The notes under the pieces are model-generated. The model ran no database searches. It was not told where the DNA came from and saw only the letters and a list, made by a program, of their open reading frames with translations. From NCBI GenBank assembly GCA_035399845.1, contig DAOPJV010000023.1, forward strand, positions 21,093 to 85,092: DNA of 64,000 bases, written 5' to 3'. The DNA is from ECT2AJA-110-A sp035399845 (lineage in GTDB: Bacteria > Planctomycetota > Phycisphaerae > UBA1845 > UTPLA1). Shown here one piece after another: positions 26,721-34,440 of this stretch. The number at the start of each line of letters is the position of its first letter. Position 1 is the stretch's first letter. The position numbers and the translations under genes are program-made.

Positions 26721-27559
26721 TGCGATTCGCGGGACGCCAGCAGGCGAAGGCGGCGAACGCCGAACGAGGCTCGTCGGCGACGCCTGTCCTGAAGAGCGCG
26801 CGAGAGATTGAGCTGATGCGCGACGCTGGACGGATTGTCCATCGCGTGCATGAGGAAATGCGAAAGCTGGTCGTTCCGGGCGTGTGTGGCTCGGATCTGG
26901 GTAAGGCGGCGGATGAGATCATTGCGTCTGCCGGCGCCGAAGCGCTGTTTCGAGGCGTGCGAACGCCGAGTACCAGGTTTCCTTTTCCATCGGCGATTTG
27001 CGCCAGCGTCAATGAGGTTGTCGTCCACGGAATTCCGGACGATCGGCCCCTGGAGGAAGGCGACATCATCGCCGTGGACTGCGGCGTGCGGCTGAAGGGG
27101 TATTGCGGCGACGCCGCCAACACCTACGCCGTCGGTCGGATTTCCGACGAGGCGGAGCGGCTGCTGGATGTCACGAAGCGGACGCTCGACCTGGCGATCG
27201 CCGAGATGCGACCGGGGCGCTGGTGGAGCGAAGTCGCCTCGCAGATGCAGGCGCTTGTGGAGTCGGCGGGATTCAGCGTGGTCCGCGAGTTCGTGGGGCA
27301 TGGAATCGGCCGCGAAATGCATGAGGAACCCAAGGTTCCGAATTACTCAGATCACCAGCAGCGAAAGCAGGACTTCCTGCTGGAGCCGGGCTTGGTGGTC
27401 GCGGTCGAGCCGATGGTGAACGCCGGCGGACGTCAGGTCTGTGCCGGCGATCGCACGGGTTGGCCGCAGGTGACGCGCGACGGGCGACTGTCGGCGCATT
27501 TTGAACATACGATCGCCGTGACTGACAGCGGCGTGGACATACTGACCGACGGCCGATAG
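26717..27559 (+). CDS. map: Methionine aminopeptidase, type I
   Basis: 280 residues. It removes the initiator Met from nascent proteins. All five metal ligands are present: Asp-121 (VDCG), Asp-132 (GDAA), His-195 (VGHGIGREMHEEP), Glu-231 (VEPMV) and Glu-263 (FEHTIAV). An N-terminal extension of about 24 residues precedes KSAREIELMRDAGRIV. The ATG overlaps the adk stop. infA, which often follows map, is absent. Confidence 0.97.
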   Translation: MMRFAGRQQAKAANAERGSSATPVLKSAREIELMRDAGRIVHRVHEEMRKLVVPGVCGSDLGKAADEIIASAGAEALFRGVRTPSTRFPFPSAICASVNEVVVHGIPDDRPLEEGDIIAVDCGVRLKGYCGDAANTYAVGRISDEAERLLDVTKRTLDLAIAEMRPGRWWSEVASQMQALVESAGFSVVREFVGHGIGREMHEEPKVPNYSDHQQRKQDFLLEPGLVVAVEPMVNAGGRQVCAGDRTGWPQVTRDGRLSAHFEHTIAVTDSGVDILTDGR

Positions 27560-27617
27560 CCGGCGGCGTTCCGCCGGAGCGCATGGGCGTGGCGGGATGA
27601 AAGCGGGAGTGTGAGCG

Positions 27618-27734
27618 ATGAAGGTTCGATCCAGCGTCAAGCGGATTTGTGAGAATTGCAAGATTGTGAAGCGCAAGGGCGTGGTGCGTGTGATCTGTTC
27701 GTCGGATCCTCGCCACAAGCAGCGACAGGGCTAA
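27618..27734 (+). CDS. rpmJ: 50S ribosomal protein L36
   Basis: A 38-residue protein: MKVRSSVKRICENCKIVKRK and then VRVICSSDPRHKQRQG. Cys-11, Cys-14, Cys-27 and His-33 make the zinc site of the C+ form of L36. GGGAG lies upstream of the ATG. It sits between map and rpsM, the usual place once infA is missing. Confidence 0.97.
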   Translation: MKVRSSVKRICENCKIVKRKGVVRVICSSDPRHKQRQG

Positions 27735-27790
27735 ATCAAAGCGCGACTGGGATGCTCTTTCGTAACAGAGCGGATTGGAGAAGCTGACGA

Positions 27791-28174
27791 ATGCCTCGTA
27801 TTGCAGGTGTTGACATTCCGAATGAAAAGCGCGTGGTGGTGTCGCTGACGTACATCTACGGCATCGGCCCGGCGTTCAGCCGCGCGATCCTGAAGGACGC
27901 ACAGATTGATGAAGACACGCGGGCGAAGGATCTGACGGAAGATCAGATCAGTCACATCGCGTCGATCATCGATCGAAACTACGTGGTCGAAGGTCAGCTT
28001 CGACGACAGATCACGCAGAATATCGCGCGATTGCGGGACATTCAGTGCTATCGCGGCATGCGCCATCGAAAGGGGCTGCCCGTTCGCGGCCAGCGCACCA
28101 AGACGAATGCGCGAACGCGCAAGGGACCGAAGAAGACGGTTGCGGGCAAGAAGGGCGTGAAGGAACTGCGATAG
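27791..28174 (+). CDS. rpsM: 30S ribosomal protein S13
   Basis: 127 residues starting MPRIAGVDIPNEKRVVVSLT, with YIYGIGP, CYRGMRHRKGLPVRGQRT and the basic tail KGPKKTVAGKK. S13 forms intersubunit bridges B1a/B1b and touches P-site tRNA. Ordinary length. Confidence 0.98.
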   Translation: MPRIAGVDIPNEKRVVVSLTYIYGIGPAFSRAILKDAQIDEDTRAKDLTEDQISHIASIIDRNYVVEGQLRRQITQNIARLRDIQCYRGMRHRKGLPVRGQRTKTNARTRKGPKKTVAGKKGVKELR

Positions 28175-28251
28175 CGGCAGGCTGTGTCAGGCGTACGCGC
28201 GGCGAGCCGGACAGACCGCTGATTGATTGAACTCTAGAAGGAGCCGTCCAG

Positions 28252-28632
28252 GTGGCGAAAAGCGGCAAGCGGAAAATCAAGCGACAAGTGTCTCGTGGTA
28301 TCGTGCACGTCAAGTCGACGTTCAACAACACCATGATCACGATCACGGACATGAATGGCGAAACCCTCTGCTGGGCGTCGGCCGGCACCGTGGGTTTTAA
28401 GGGCACGCGAAAGAGCACGCCCTTTGCGGCGCAGCGCGCCGGTGAGACGGCCGCCCAGGCGGCGCGTCGATATGGTCTCGGCGAAGTTGAGGTTCGCGTG
28501 AAGGGACCGGGCAGCGGTCGCGAATCCGCCGTGTCGGGCATTCAGTCCGGCGGTCTGCGGATTCTGTCGATCGAGGACGTGACGCCGCTGCCCCACAACG
28601 GCTGTCGCCCGCGGCGCAAGCGACGCGTCTAG
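28252..28632 (+). CDS. rpsK: 30S ribosomal protein S11
   Basis: 126 residues with a GTG start preceded by AAGGAG. Conserved blocks include VHVKSTFNNTMITITD, GFKGTRKSTPFAAQ and the C-terminal DVTPLPHNGCRPRRKRRV. S11 lines the platform near the E site. rpsD (S4), which normally stands between rpsK and rpoA, is not present; the 217-bp gap shows no S4 motif in any frame. Confidence 0.98.
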   Translation: MAKSGKRKIKRQVSRGIVHVKSTFNNTMITITDMNGETLCWASAGTVGFKGTRKSTPFAAQRAGETAAQAARRYGLGEVEVRVKGPGSGRESAVSGIQSGGLRILSIEDVTPLPHNGCRPRRKRRV

Positions 28633-28849
28633 GCGTTGCAGCCGACGGCGATCCGGCCGTCAAGTGAATGAATGACAAGGCGCGGCAAGCGCGGCGGTCG
28701 ATCGGCGAGCGGTCCGTCGCGGCTTGAAATTAGATAAACGGCAATGATTGGGATCGTCCGCGGCGCTGGCAAGCCTGCGGGCGATTACCACGGTACGGAA
28801 GCAGAAGGGCGCCAATTGCCCGTGAACTCCGTGCCGGGAGGTCGAGACA

Positions 28850-30067
28850 ATGCGAATTCGATGGCGAGGACTGGAGCTGCCGACGCGCGTGGTGCGCGAT
28901 GAGGCGGCGAGCACGGATGTTTATGGTCGATTTGTCGTGGAGCCGTTTGAGCGCGGATTCGGAACGACAGTCGGCAACAGCCTGCGCCGGATCCTGCTGA
29001 GCAGCCTGGAAGGCGCGGCCGTGACACACGTCCGCATCAAGGGCGCCGAGCATGAATTCTCCAGCCTGACCGGCGTGCTGGAGGATGTGACGGAAGTCGT
29101 TCTGAACGTGAAGTCGGTCATCGTTAGGTCCGCCAGCGACGCGCCCAGGACGATCAAAGTGTCTGTCCGGGGCAAGTCAGGGGAAATGGTCGAGGTTCGC
29201 GCAGGGGCCATCGAGTCCGACGCGTCCGTTGAAGTCATCAACAAGGACCTCCTCCTCTGCACGCTGACGGACGCCGTCGATTTTGAGATGGAAATGACTG
29301 TCGCGCGTGGCCGCAGCTACGTGACGGCGGAGGAAAACAAGGGCGACAAGGACGAGCAGGAGCTCGGCCTGATTCCGCTGGATTCAGTGTACTCGCCCGT
29401 GACGCGCGTTCGGTATCGCGTCGAGGACACGCGCGTCGGTCAGCGAACGAACTACGATCGCCTGGTGCTGGAGATCTGGACGAACGGCACGCTGACGCCC
29501 GAGATGTCGCTGGTCGAGGCCGCGAAGATTCTTCGCAAGCACCTCAACCCGTTTGTGCAGTACTTCGAGCTCGGCTCGGCGCTCGCGGCGGAAGGCGACG
29601 AAGAGGAAACGGCGCCGATGTCGTCGGGAGCGGACGCCGGGAAGCTGGCGATGCCGATTTCGGCCATGCAGCTCTCCGTTCGATCGAGCAACTGCCTGTC
29701 CTCGGCCAATATCCAGACGGTCGGCGACCTGGTTCAGTACGACGAGCCCGGCCTGCTTCGACTGCGAAGCTTCGGCAAGACGTCGCTTCGTGAAGTGAAG
29801 CGAAAGCTGATGGACATGGGGCTGAGCCTCAAGGCGTCGGATCAGGATGGCATGCACGACGACATCGACGACGACGAGGACGACGCATATCCGGCGCCGG
29901 GCCCCTTCGGTCCGTTCACGAGTACGTCGAAAGTGTCCGGCATCGCTCCGCTGGATTCGGGGTCGATGAATCTGCAGGGTCCGAGCCAGCAGCCACCGGC
30001 GGCTGGACCGAGCGCCGAGCCGCAGGAAGACCATGGCGTCGAAACGACGAGCGAGCACAACAGTTGA
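28850..30067 (+). CDS. rpoA: RNA polymerase alpha subunit with acidic C-terminal extension
   Basis: 405 residues against the usual 310-340. The N-terminal dimerisation domain has FGTTVGNSLRRILLSSLEGA and the C-terminal DNA/activator-binding domain (about 266-330) has VRSSNCLSSANIQTVGDLV and LRSFGKTSLREVKRKL. About 75 extra residues follow: an acidic run DDIDDDEDDA, then a Pro/Ser/Gln-rich stretch. GGGAGG precedes the ATG. The tail is not part of any known RpoA domain; a regulatory role is speculation. Confidence 0.97.
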   Translation: MRIRWRGLELPTRVVRDEAASTDVYGRFVVEPFERGFGTTVGNSLRRILLSSLEGAAVTHVRIKGAEHEFSSLTGVLEDVTEVVLNVKSVIVRSASDAPRTIKVSVRGKSGEMVEVRAGAIESDASVEVINKDLLLCTLTDAVDFEMEMTVARGRSYVTAEENKGDKDEQELGLIPLDSVYSPVTRVRYRVEDTRVGQRTNYDRLVLEIWTNGTLTPEMSLVEAAKILRKHLNPFVQYFELGSALAAEGDEEETAPMSSGADAGKLAMPISAMQLSVRSSNCLSSANIQTVGDLVQYDEPGLLRLRSFGKTSLREVKRKLMDMGLSLKASDQDGMHDDIDDDEDDAYPAPGPFGPFTSTSKVSGIAPLDSGSMNLQGPSQQPPAAGPSAEPQEDHGVETTSEHNS

Positions 30068-30154
30068 TTTGACCGCGAGACGCGTGTGTCATTCGCGAGG
30101 AAGATGAAGACCCCCGGGCGTTGTGAGTCCCGTGCGGGATAGGACGATACGGTC

Positions 30155-30841
30155 ATGAGACACAGAGTAGCCAAGAAGCATTTGTCCCGGACGGCGTCGC
30201 ACCTCAATGCGATGCGGCGCAACATGGCGCAGAGCCTGATTCAGCACGGCCAGGTCGAGACGACGCTGCCGAAGGCTCGCGAAACGCGTCGATTTGTCGA
30301 GAAGCTGATCACGATCGCCCGGAAGGGCACGATCGACAGCCGACGTCGCGTCGAGGCCCTCCTGCGGGATCGCGCGATCATCGACGCCGAGCATCAGGAC
30401 AAGTACGACCAGATGACGGACGCCCAGCGGCACAAGGTCATGTACGCCCGTTCGGGCCGTCGGCATCGAACCGGCGCCGTGCCCGCGAGCTACAACAAGA
30501 ACAAGATCCCGTTCGTCGCCCAGTCCGTCGTTCACAAGCTGATGACGGAAGTCGCGCCGACCTACAAGGATCGACCCGGCGGTTACACGCGGATCATCCG
30601 GCTGGCCAAGCGTCGCATCGGCGACAACGGCGAGCTGGCGATTCTTCAACTGGTCGACCCCAACGAGGCGCCGGCCGCAGGCGGCAAGAAGAAGTCCGTC
30701 GGTCAGCGGCGCGCCCGAATCAACGCCCGCATCGCCTACCTCGAGGGCAAGAAGCCTCGACGGAAGGCCGGCGGCAAGCAGGGTTCGGCGCCGCAGAAGG
30801 TCGACCCCGCGCCCGACGCGTCGGGCGGCGACGACGCGTGA
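30155..30841 (+). CDS. rplQ: 50S ribosomal protein L17 with long C-terminal extension
   Basis: 228 residues, about 100 more than the usual L17. The core is MRHRVAKKHLSRTASHLNAM-like, RNMAQSLIQHGQVETT and TRIIRLAKRRIGDNGELA. After residue 175 comes a basic, helical stretch (VGQRRARINARIAYLEGKKPRRK) and a Gly/Ala/Pro tail. It is the last gene of the superoperon, followed at once by a strong terminator. Confidence 0.97.
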   Translation: MRHRVAKKHLSRTASHLNAMRRNMAQSLIQHGQVETTLPKARETRRFVEKLITIARKGTIDSRRRVEALLRDRAIIDAEHQDKYDQMTDAQRHKVMYARSGRRHRTGAVPASYNKNKIPFVAQSVVHKLMTEVAPTYKDRPGGYTRIIRLAKRRIGDNGELAILQLVDPNEAPAAGGKKKSVGQRRARINARIAYLEGKKPRRKAGGKQGSAPQKVDPAPDASGGDDA

Positions 30842-30864
30842 TATAGTCTCCAGACGTCACATGT

Positions 30865-30912
30865 CGGGCGGGGCGGGCGATCAATTGACGCCCACCCCGC
30901 CCGTTTTTTTTT
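30865..30912 (+). terminator. Intrinsic terminator of the ribosomal protein superoperon
   Basis: A 15-bp GC-only stem (arms 30865-30879 and 30889-30903, one C/A mismatch) with a 9-nt loop, followed by nine T residues (30904-30912), 24 bp after the rplQ stop. This is the strongest rho-independent terminator in the window. Confidence 0.93.
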
Positions 30913-30937
30913 GTCCGTCATCGCTGGCGAGGGCGAC

Positions 30938-31360
30938 ATGGCAATCGACTCCAACTGCATCTTCTGCAAAATTGCCTCGGGCGACATTCCGGCGGCGATT
31001 GTCTGGTCGTCGGACACCGCCGTCGCATTTCTCGATGTGAATCCGCTTGCCGAGGGGCACATTCTCCTGATTCCGCGCGCCCACTGCTCGGACTTCCGAG
31101 ACTGCCCGGCGCAGCAGCTCGCCGATCTGATCGCGCCGCTGCCGACGCTGGTGGACGCGCTGATGACGGCGACCGGCGCCACGGGCGTCAACGTTCTTCA
31201 GAATACCGGCGCCTCCGCAGGCCAGGCGGTCTTCCATCTTCATATGCATCTCATTCCGCGCATCGACAGCGACTCTCTCGGCTATCGATGGAACGCCGGG
31301 ACCTACACGCCGGGGCGAGCGGACGAAATGCTCGCGGCCCTGAAGGCCGCGCTTGGCTGA
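30938..31360 (+). CDS. HIT family hydrolase
   Basis: 140 residues of the HINT/PKCI branch of the histidine triad superfamily, which hydrolyse nucleotide phosphoramidates or dinucleotides. The triad HLHMHL is at 100-105, preceded by NVLQNTGASAGQAVFH. The N-terminal CIFCKIASGDIP (Cys-7, Cys-10) is the zinc/core motif of this branch. ATG 30938 is chosen over 30911, which falls inside the upstream terminator T-run. The gene follows the terminator closely and so should have its own promoter, not recognised here. Confidence 0.93.
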   Translation: MAIDSNCIFCKIASGDIPAAIVWSSDTAVAFLDVNPLAEGHILLIPRAHCSDFRDCPAQQLADLIAPLPTLVDALMTATGATGVNVLQNTGASAGQAVFHLHMHLIPRIDSDSLGYRWNAGTYTPGRADEMLAALKAALG

Positions 31361-31524
31361 AGCGCAAAGAGCGTCCACCAATTCCCGATTCGCGATACCA
31401 TGTAACAAACAGGCAATACGCCGCGAGGGCGCCTTGCGGCCCGTACGCGCGGCGCGCGACAATGGCGTCGATGGTATTGAATCCCGGCGCCCGGCTTGCG
31501 GTCGCGCAACGGCGGAGGACTTCG

Positions 31525-34401
31525 ATGAAGCGAATTGGATGGGGACTGGCGGTCTGTGTCGTCTGCATGACAGGGCTCGCGCGAGCGGACATTGTAAACC
31601 CATATCGATACGAGTCGTCCGGACGTTATTTCAACGATCTGCTCCGCCTGAAGTCGGGAGAGATGCGCGTCGGCAGGATCCTCGAGTGGGGGGATTCCGT
31701 TCGGGTCTACAGCGCCGATGGCCATGCGGCAACGATCGACGCGCGCGAGGTCGATTGGATTCGGCTGCGCCGCGATGACGTCGCCGGGCGTCGATCGGCC
31801 GAGCCGGATCTGACAGTGGCGTACGTCGAGCGACTTCCCCGGGTGTCGAGCTGGCAGGGCGCCGTGAGCCTGCGCGGCGGCTATCCGTCGATCGAAAAGG
31901 ATCGGGCCGCTGTCTCGCGCGATCCCAATGAGGGCGACAACGTGACCTATCGCGTTCACGTTCTCAACGCCGGAAGCAAAGTGTCCGTACCCGTGGACTG
32001 CGAGGCGGACATTGATGGGACGCCGCTCGGGACGAAAGTCCGCGTTCCCGGGATCGGACCGGGCCTGGAGTATGTCGCCGAATTCTCCGGACGCTGGTCG
32101 GCGGACGCGGACACGCTGACGATCTCGATCGACAAGGGCGCGACGCAGGTTGAGGCCTGTCGATGGAACAACACGCTCCGGGAGCCGGTTCACGGTCTCG
32201 CGACCGTCGCCGTTGTCTCGCGCGCCGACTATGTGGCGTTTCAGGAAACACAGAACCTGGTCGACTCATTCTGCTTTGAGGACTACGCCCAGTATCACAT
32301 TCAGAGCCTGAACGCCCTGATGGCGGCGTCGGTCTATCCAGAGGCCCCGGAAGGTGTCCGCGAACGGCTTCGCCTGGATCGCATCGTCGTTGCGGAGACG
32401 CTGGATGAAGCCGCGGTGCGTCAGTCCCTTGTCGACGATCGCGGTCACGCGACCTACGACGCCCTCGTCGTTCTTGGAGCGAATCCGGGCGCGGAGCGCG
32501 GTACGGCGGCCGGGGCAATTGACGCGCTTCGCGTGGACTGGTCGGCGCTGAAACGGCTGGGCCTGGAGATCGGCCTGAGCGACGCGTCCGTCGATCGCAC
32601 GCGGCTCGAGGAGTGCGGCGTCTATGATCGCTTTGGGCGTCCCGCAATGGTTCGACATCGTCCCGTCGGCGCCGAATCCCTCATGAACGAAGCCGGACCT
32701 TTCCGCCTCAGCGAGATTGAGGTGGCGCACCTCAATCGTGTCGTCGGCAAACCTCGAGGCCTGCGCGGAACCTATCGCTATCAGACGCCGGACAACGTTG
32801 TCGTTGAAGTTGTCGGCGCCAATGGCGCGCCCGTCGCGGGTGTTATCGTCGATGTCTTCCAGCTCGAGACTAACGCGTCGGGAGAAAGACGGATTGCGGG
32901 CCCAAGTGGCGTCGACCCATGGGTGTCCATGCAGACCGACGAGTCGGGCCGTGTTGCGTTGTTCAATCGGCCCTGCGCCGGCGGTCAGACGCCCGACGGA
33001 TACGCGATCAAGCCGAACCCGTTCGGTCAGATTGACCCCGACGGCGGCAACAGTCTGCTTCTGCTCCGGCTGCGTCAGGGCGCGGGCGCCCGCCAGGCGG
33101 AATCGTTCCGCTTCCTGCCGTTGTCCACGTGCAATCTCGCCTGCGTGCGGGGCGACACTCGCGACTTCGTCTTCCGCGTGGAGACACAGTTTCTCGACGT
33201 CAGCGGCGTGGAGATGGCGCAGTCGCCCTACGCGTTCTTTGTGATGCCGGACCGAACGACAGCGCATCCGGACCTGAGTGTCGCCTGGGCGATTCCGTCC
33301 AGTGTGGATCTGAGCAGGATTTCGGAATATCGCCTCTATCGGCGCGTGGGCTTTGGCGCATCGGACACAAGCCCGTGGACGCTCGTGGAAACGGTTACCC
33401 AGCCGCCGAACGCCGGCGCCGCGAATTCATGCCCTCAACCCTACTTCGACGCGATGGCGTCGCACAGCGACGCCGGGCTCGATACGTGGTTTGCCGTGGC
33501 GATTGCCGATCGCGAGAATCGCGAGGGACCGCTCTCCGAGCCCACTTTTCTTCCATTCGGCAGGCAATCGCACAAACTGGCGATTCGTGACAATACGGCG
33601 TTCATCACGCTGTCGGGTTCGGGACCGGCGATGATGCTGTACTTCAACGCCGTCGCCGGCACGCAGGCCTACAAGCCTCAGACAGGGCGGTTTCCCGGTT
33701 ACGAACCGCACTACGAGGGAATCGCCTTCGGCGAGCGCGGTCTGATCGTCACGGACCCGATCAATCACGTCCTCGCCGTGTACGACATCGGTCAGGAACG
33801 GCACGAGTTGATTCAGACGATTCCGCAGCGCTCGCAGTGGCCTGCGCCGCCGAGCTTCTTCGATGGCGAGTTCAACGCTCCCGCGGATGTGGCGTCGGAC
33901 GCCAGGGGGAATCTCTACGTCGCGGATCGCGGGAACCATCGTGTTCAGATTCTCTCGGCGGACGGGGCGTACCGCGGGCTGCTGGATCCCGATTTCCGAT
34001 TTCGGGCGCCACACGCGATCGCCTGCTCGAATCAGCGCATCTGCGTGACAGACGCCGCGGGCACGCGCGTGCGTGTGTACGATGTCAGCGGCGCCGAGCC
34101 GAAGTTCGAGCGTGAACTGCCGCCCCTCGTGGACGCGGATCGCGCCCTCGTGACGGAATCCGGCCAGATTCTGGTGACGGGTCGAACCTCCGCGGCCGGC
34201 GCCTGGGCCGTTCTGCGGTTCGCGCCGCAGGGCCAGCGTGTCGAATTGGTGGAAACGATTGAGGAAGCCGTGATGGGCCGGGTTCACGCGCCGCGCGGTC
34301 TCTGCCTGCATCCGGTCGATACGAAGCTGGCGTACTTCGTCAACGGGTTTCCGTTTGATGTGCGAATCGTTCGAATGGACGGCCAGCCGAGCGAAGAATA
34401 A
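31525..34401 (+). CDS. Large secreted protein with Ig-like, carboxypeptidase-like and NHL beta-propeller parts
   Basis: A 958-residue exported protein. The ATG at 31525 has GGAGG 6 nt upstream and begins a signal peptide (MKRIGWGLAVCVVCMTGLARA). In order: a short region resembling SHD1/SH3-like folds (LKSGEMRVGRILEWGDSV), a CARDB-type adhesion domain (about 115-225), a central domain of unknown type, a fibronectin-III-like section (YRLYRRVGFG, about 600) and NHL repeats at about 785-850 (FNAPADVASDARGNLYVADR, HRVQILSADG). No catalytic residues are recognised. The NHL part may bind ligands or carbohydrate. Long in-frame upstream sequence is rejected as non-coding. Confidence 0.8.
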   Translation: MKRIGWGLAVCVVCMTGLARADIVNPYRYESSGRYFNDLLRLKSGEMRVGRILEWGDSVRVYSADGHAATIDAREVDWIRLRRDDVAGRRSAEPDLTVAYVERLPRVSSWQGAVSLRGGYPSIEKDRAAVSRDPNEGDNVTYRVHVLNAGSKVSVPVDCEADIDGTPLGTKVRVPGIGPGLEYVAEFSGRWSADADTLTISIDKGATQVEACRWNNTLREPVHGLATVAVVSRADYVAFQETQNLVDSFCFEDYAQYHIQSLNALMAASVYPEAPEGVRERLRLDRIVVAETLDEAAVRQSLVDDRGHATYDALVVLGANPGAERGTAAGAIDALRVDWSALKRLGLEIGLSDASVDRTRLEECGVYDRFGRPAMVRHRPVGAESLMNEAGPFRLSEIEVAHLNRVVGKPRGLRGTYRYQTPDNVVVEVVGANGAPVAGVIVDVFQLETNASGERRIAGPSGVDPWVSMQTDESGRVALFNRPCAGGQTPDGYAIKPNPFGQIDPDGGNSLLLLRLRQGAGARQAESFRFLPLSTCNLACVRGDTRDFVFRVETQFLDVSGVEMAQSPYAFFVMPDRTTAHPDLSVAWAIPSSVDLSRISEYRLYRRVGFGASDTSPWTLVETVTQPPNAGAANSCPQPYFDAMASHSDAGLDTWFAVAIADRENREGPLSEPTFLPFGRQSHKLAIRDNTAFITLSGSGPAMMLYFNAVAGTQAYKPQTGRFPGYEPHYEGIAFGERGLIVTDPINHVLAVYDIGQERHELIQTIPQRSQWPAPPSFFDGEFNAPADVASDARGNLYVADRGNHRVQILSADGAYRGLLDPDFRFRAPHAIACSNQRICVTDAAGTRVRVYDVSGAEPKFERELPPLVDADRALVTESGQILVTGRTSAAGAWAVLRFAPQGQRVELVETIEEAVMGRVHAPRGLCLHPVDTKLAYFVNGFPFDVRIVRMDGQPSEE

Positions 34402-34440
34402 CGCCGGACGCGCTGCCCTGATCCCGCCAATCCCGTGCGC

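Noticed and set aside
28633..28849. Possible rpsD remnant between rpsK and rpoA
   Set aside because: No S4 motif can be read in any frame of the gap.
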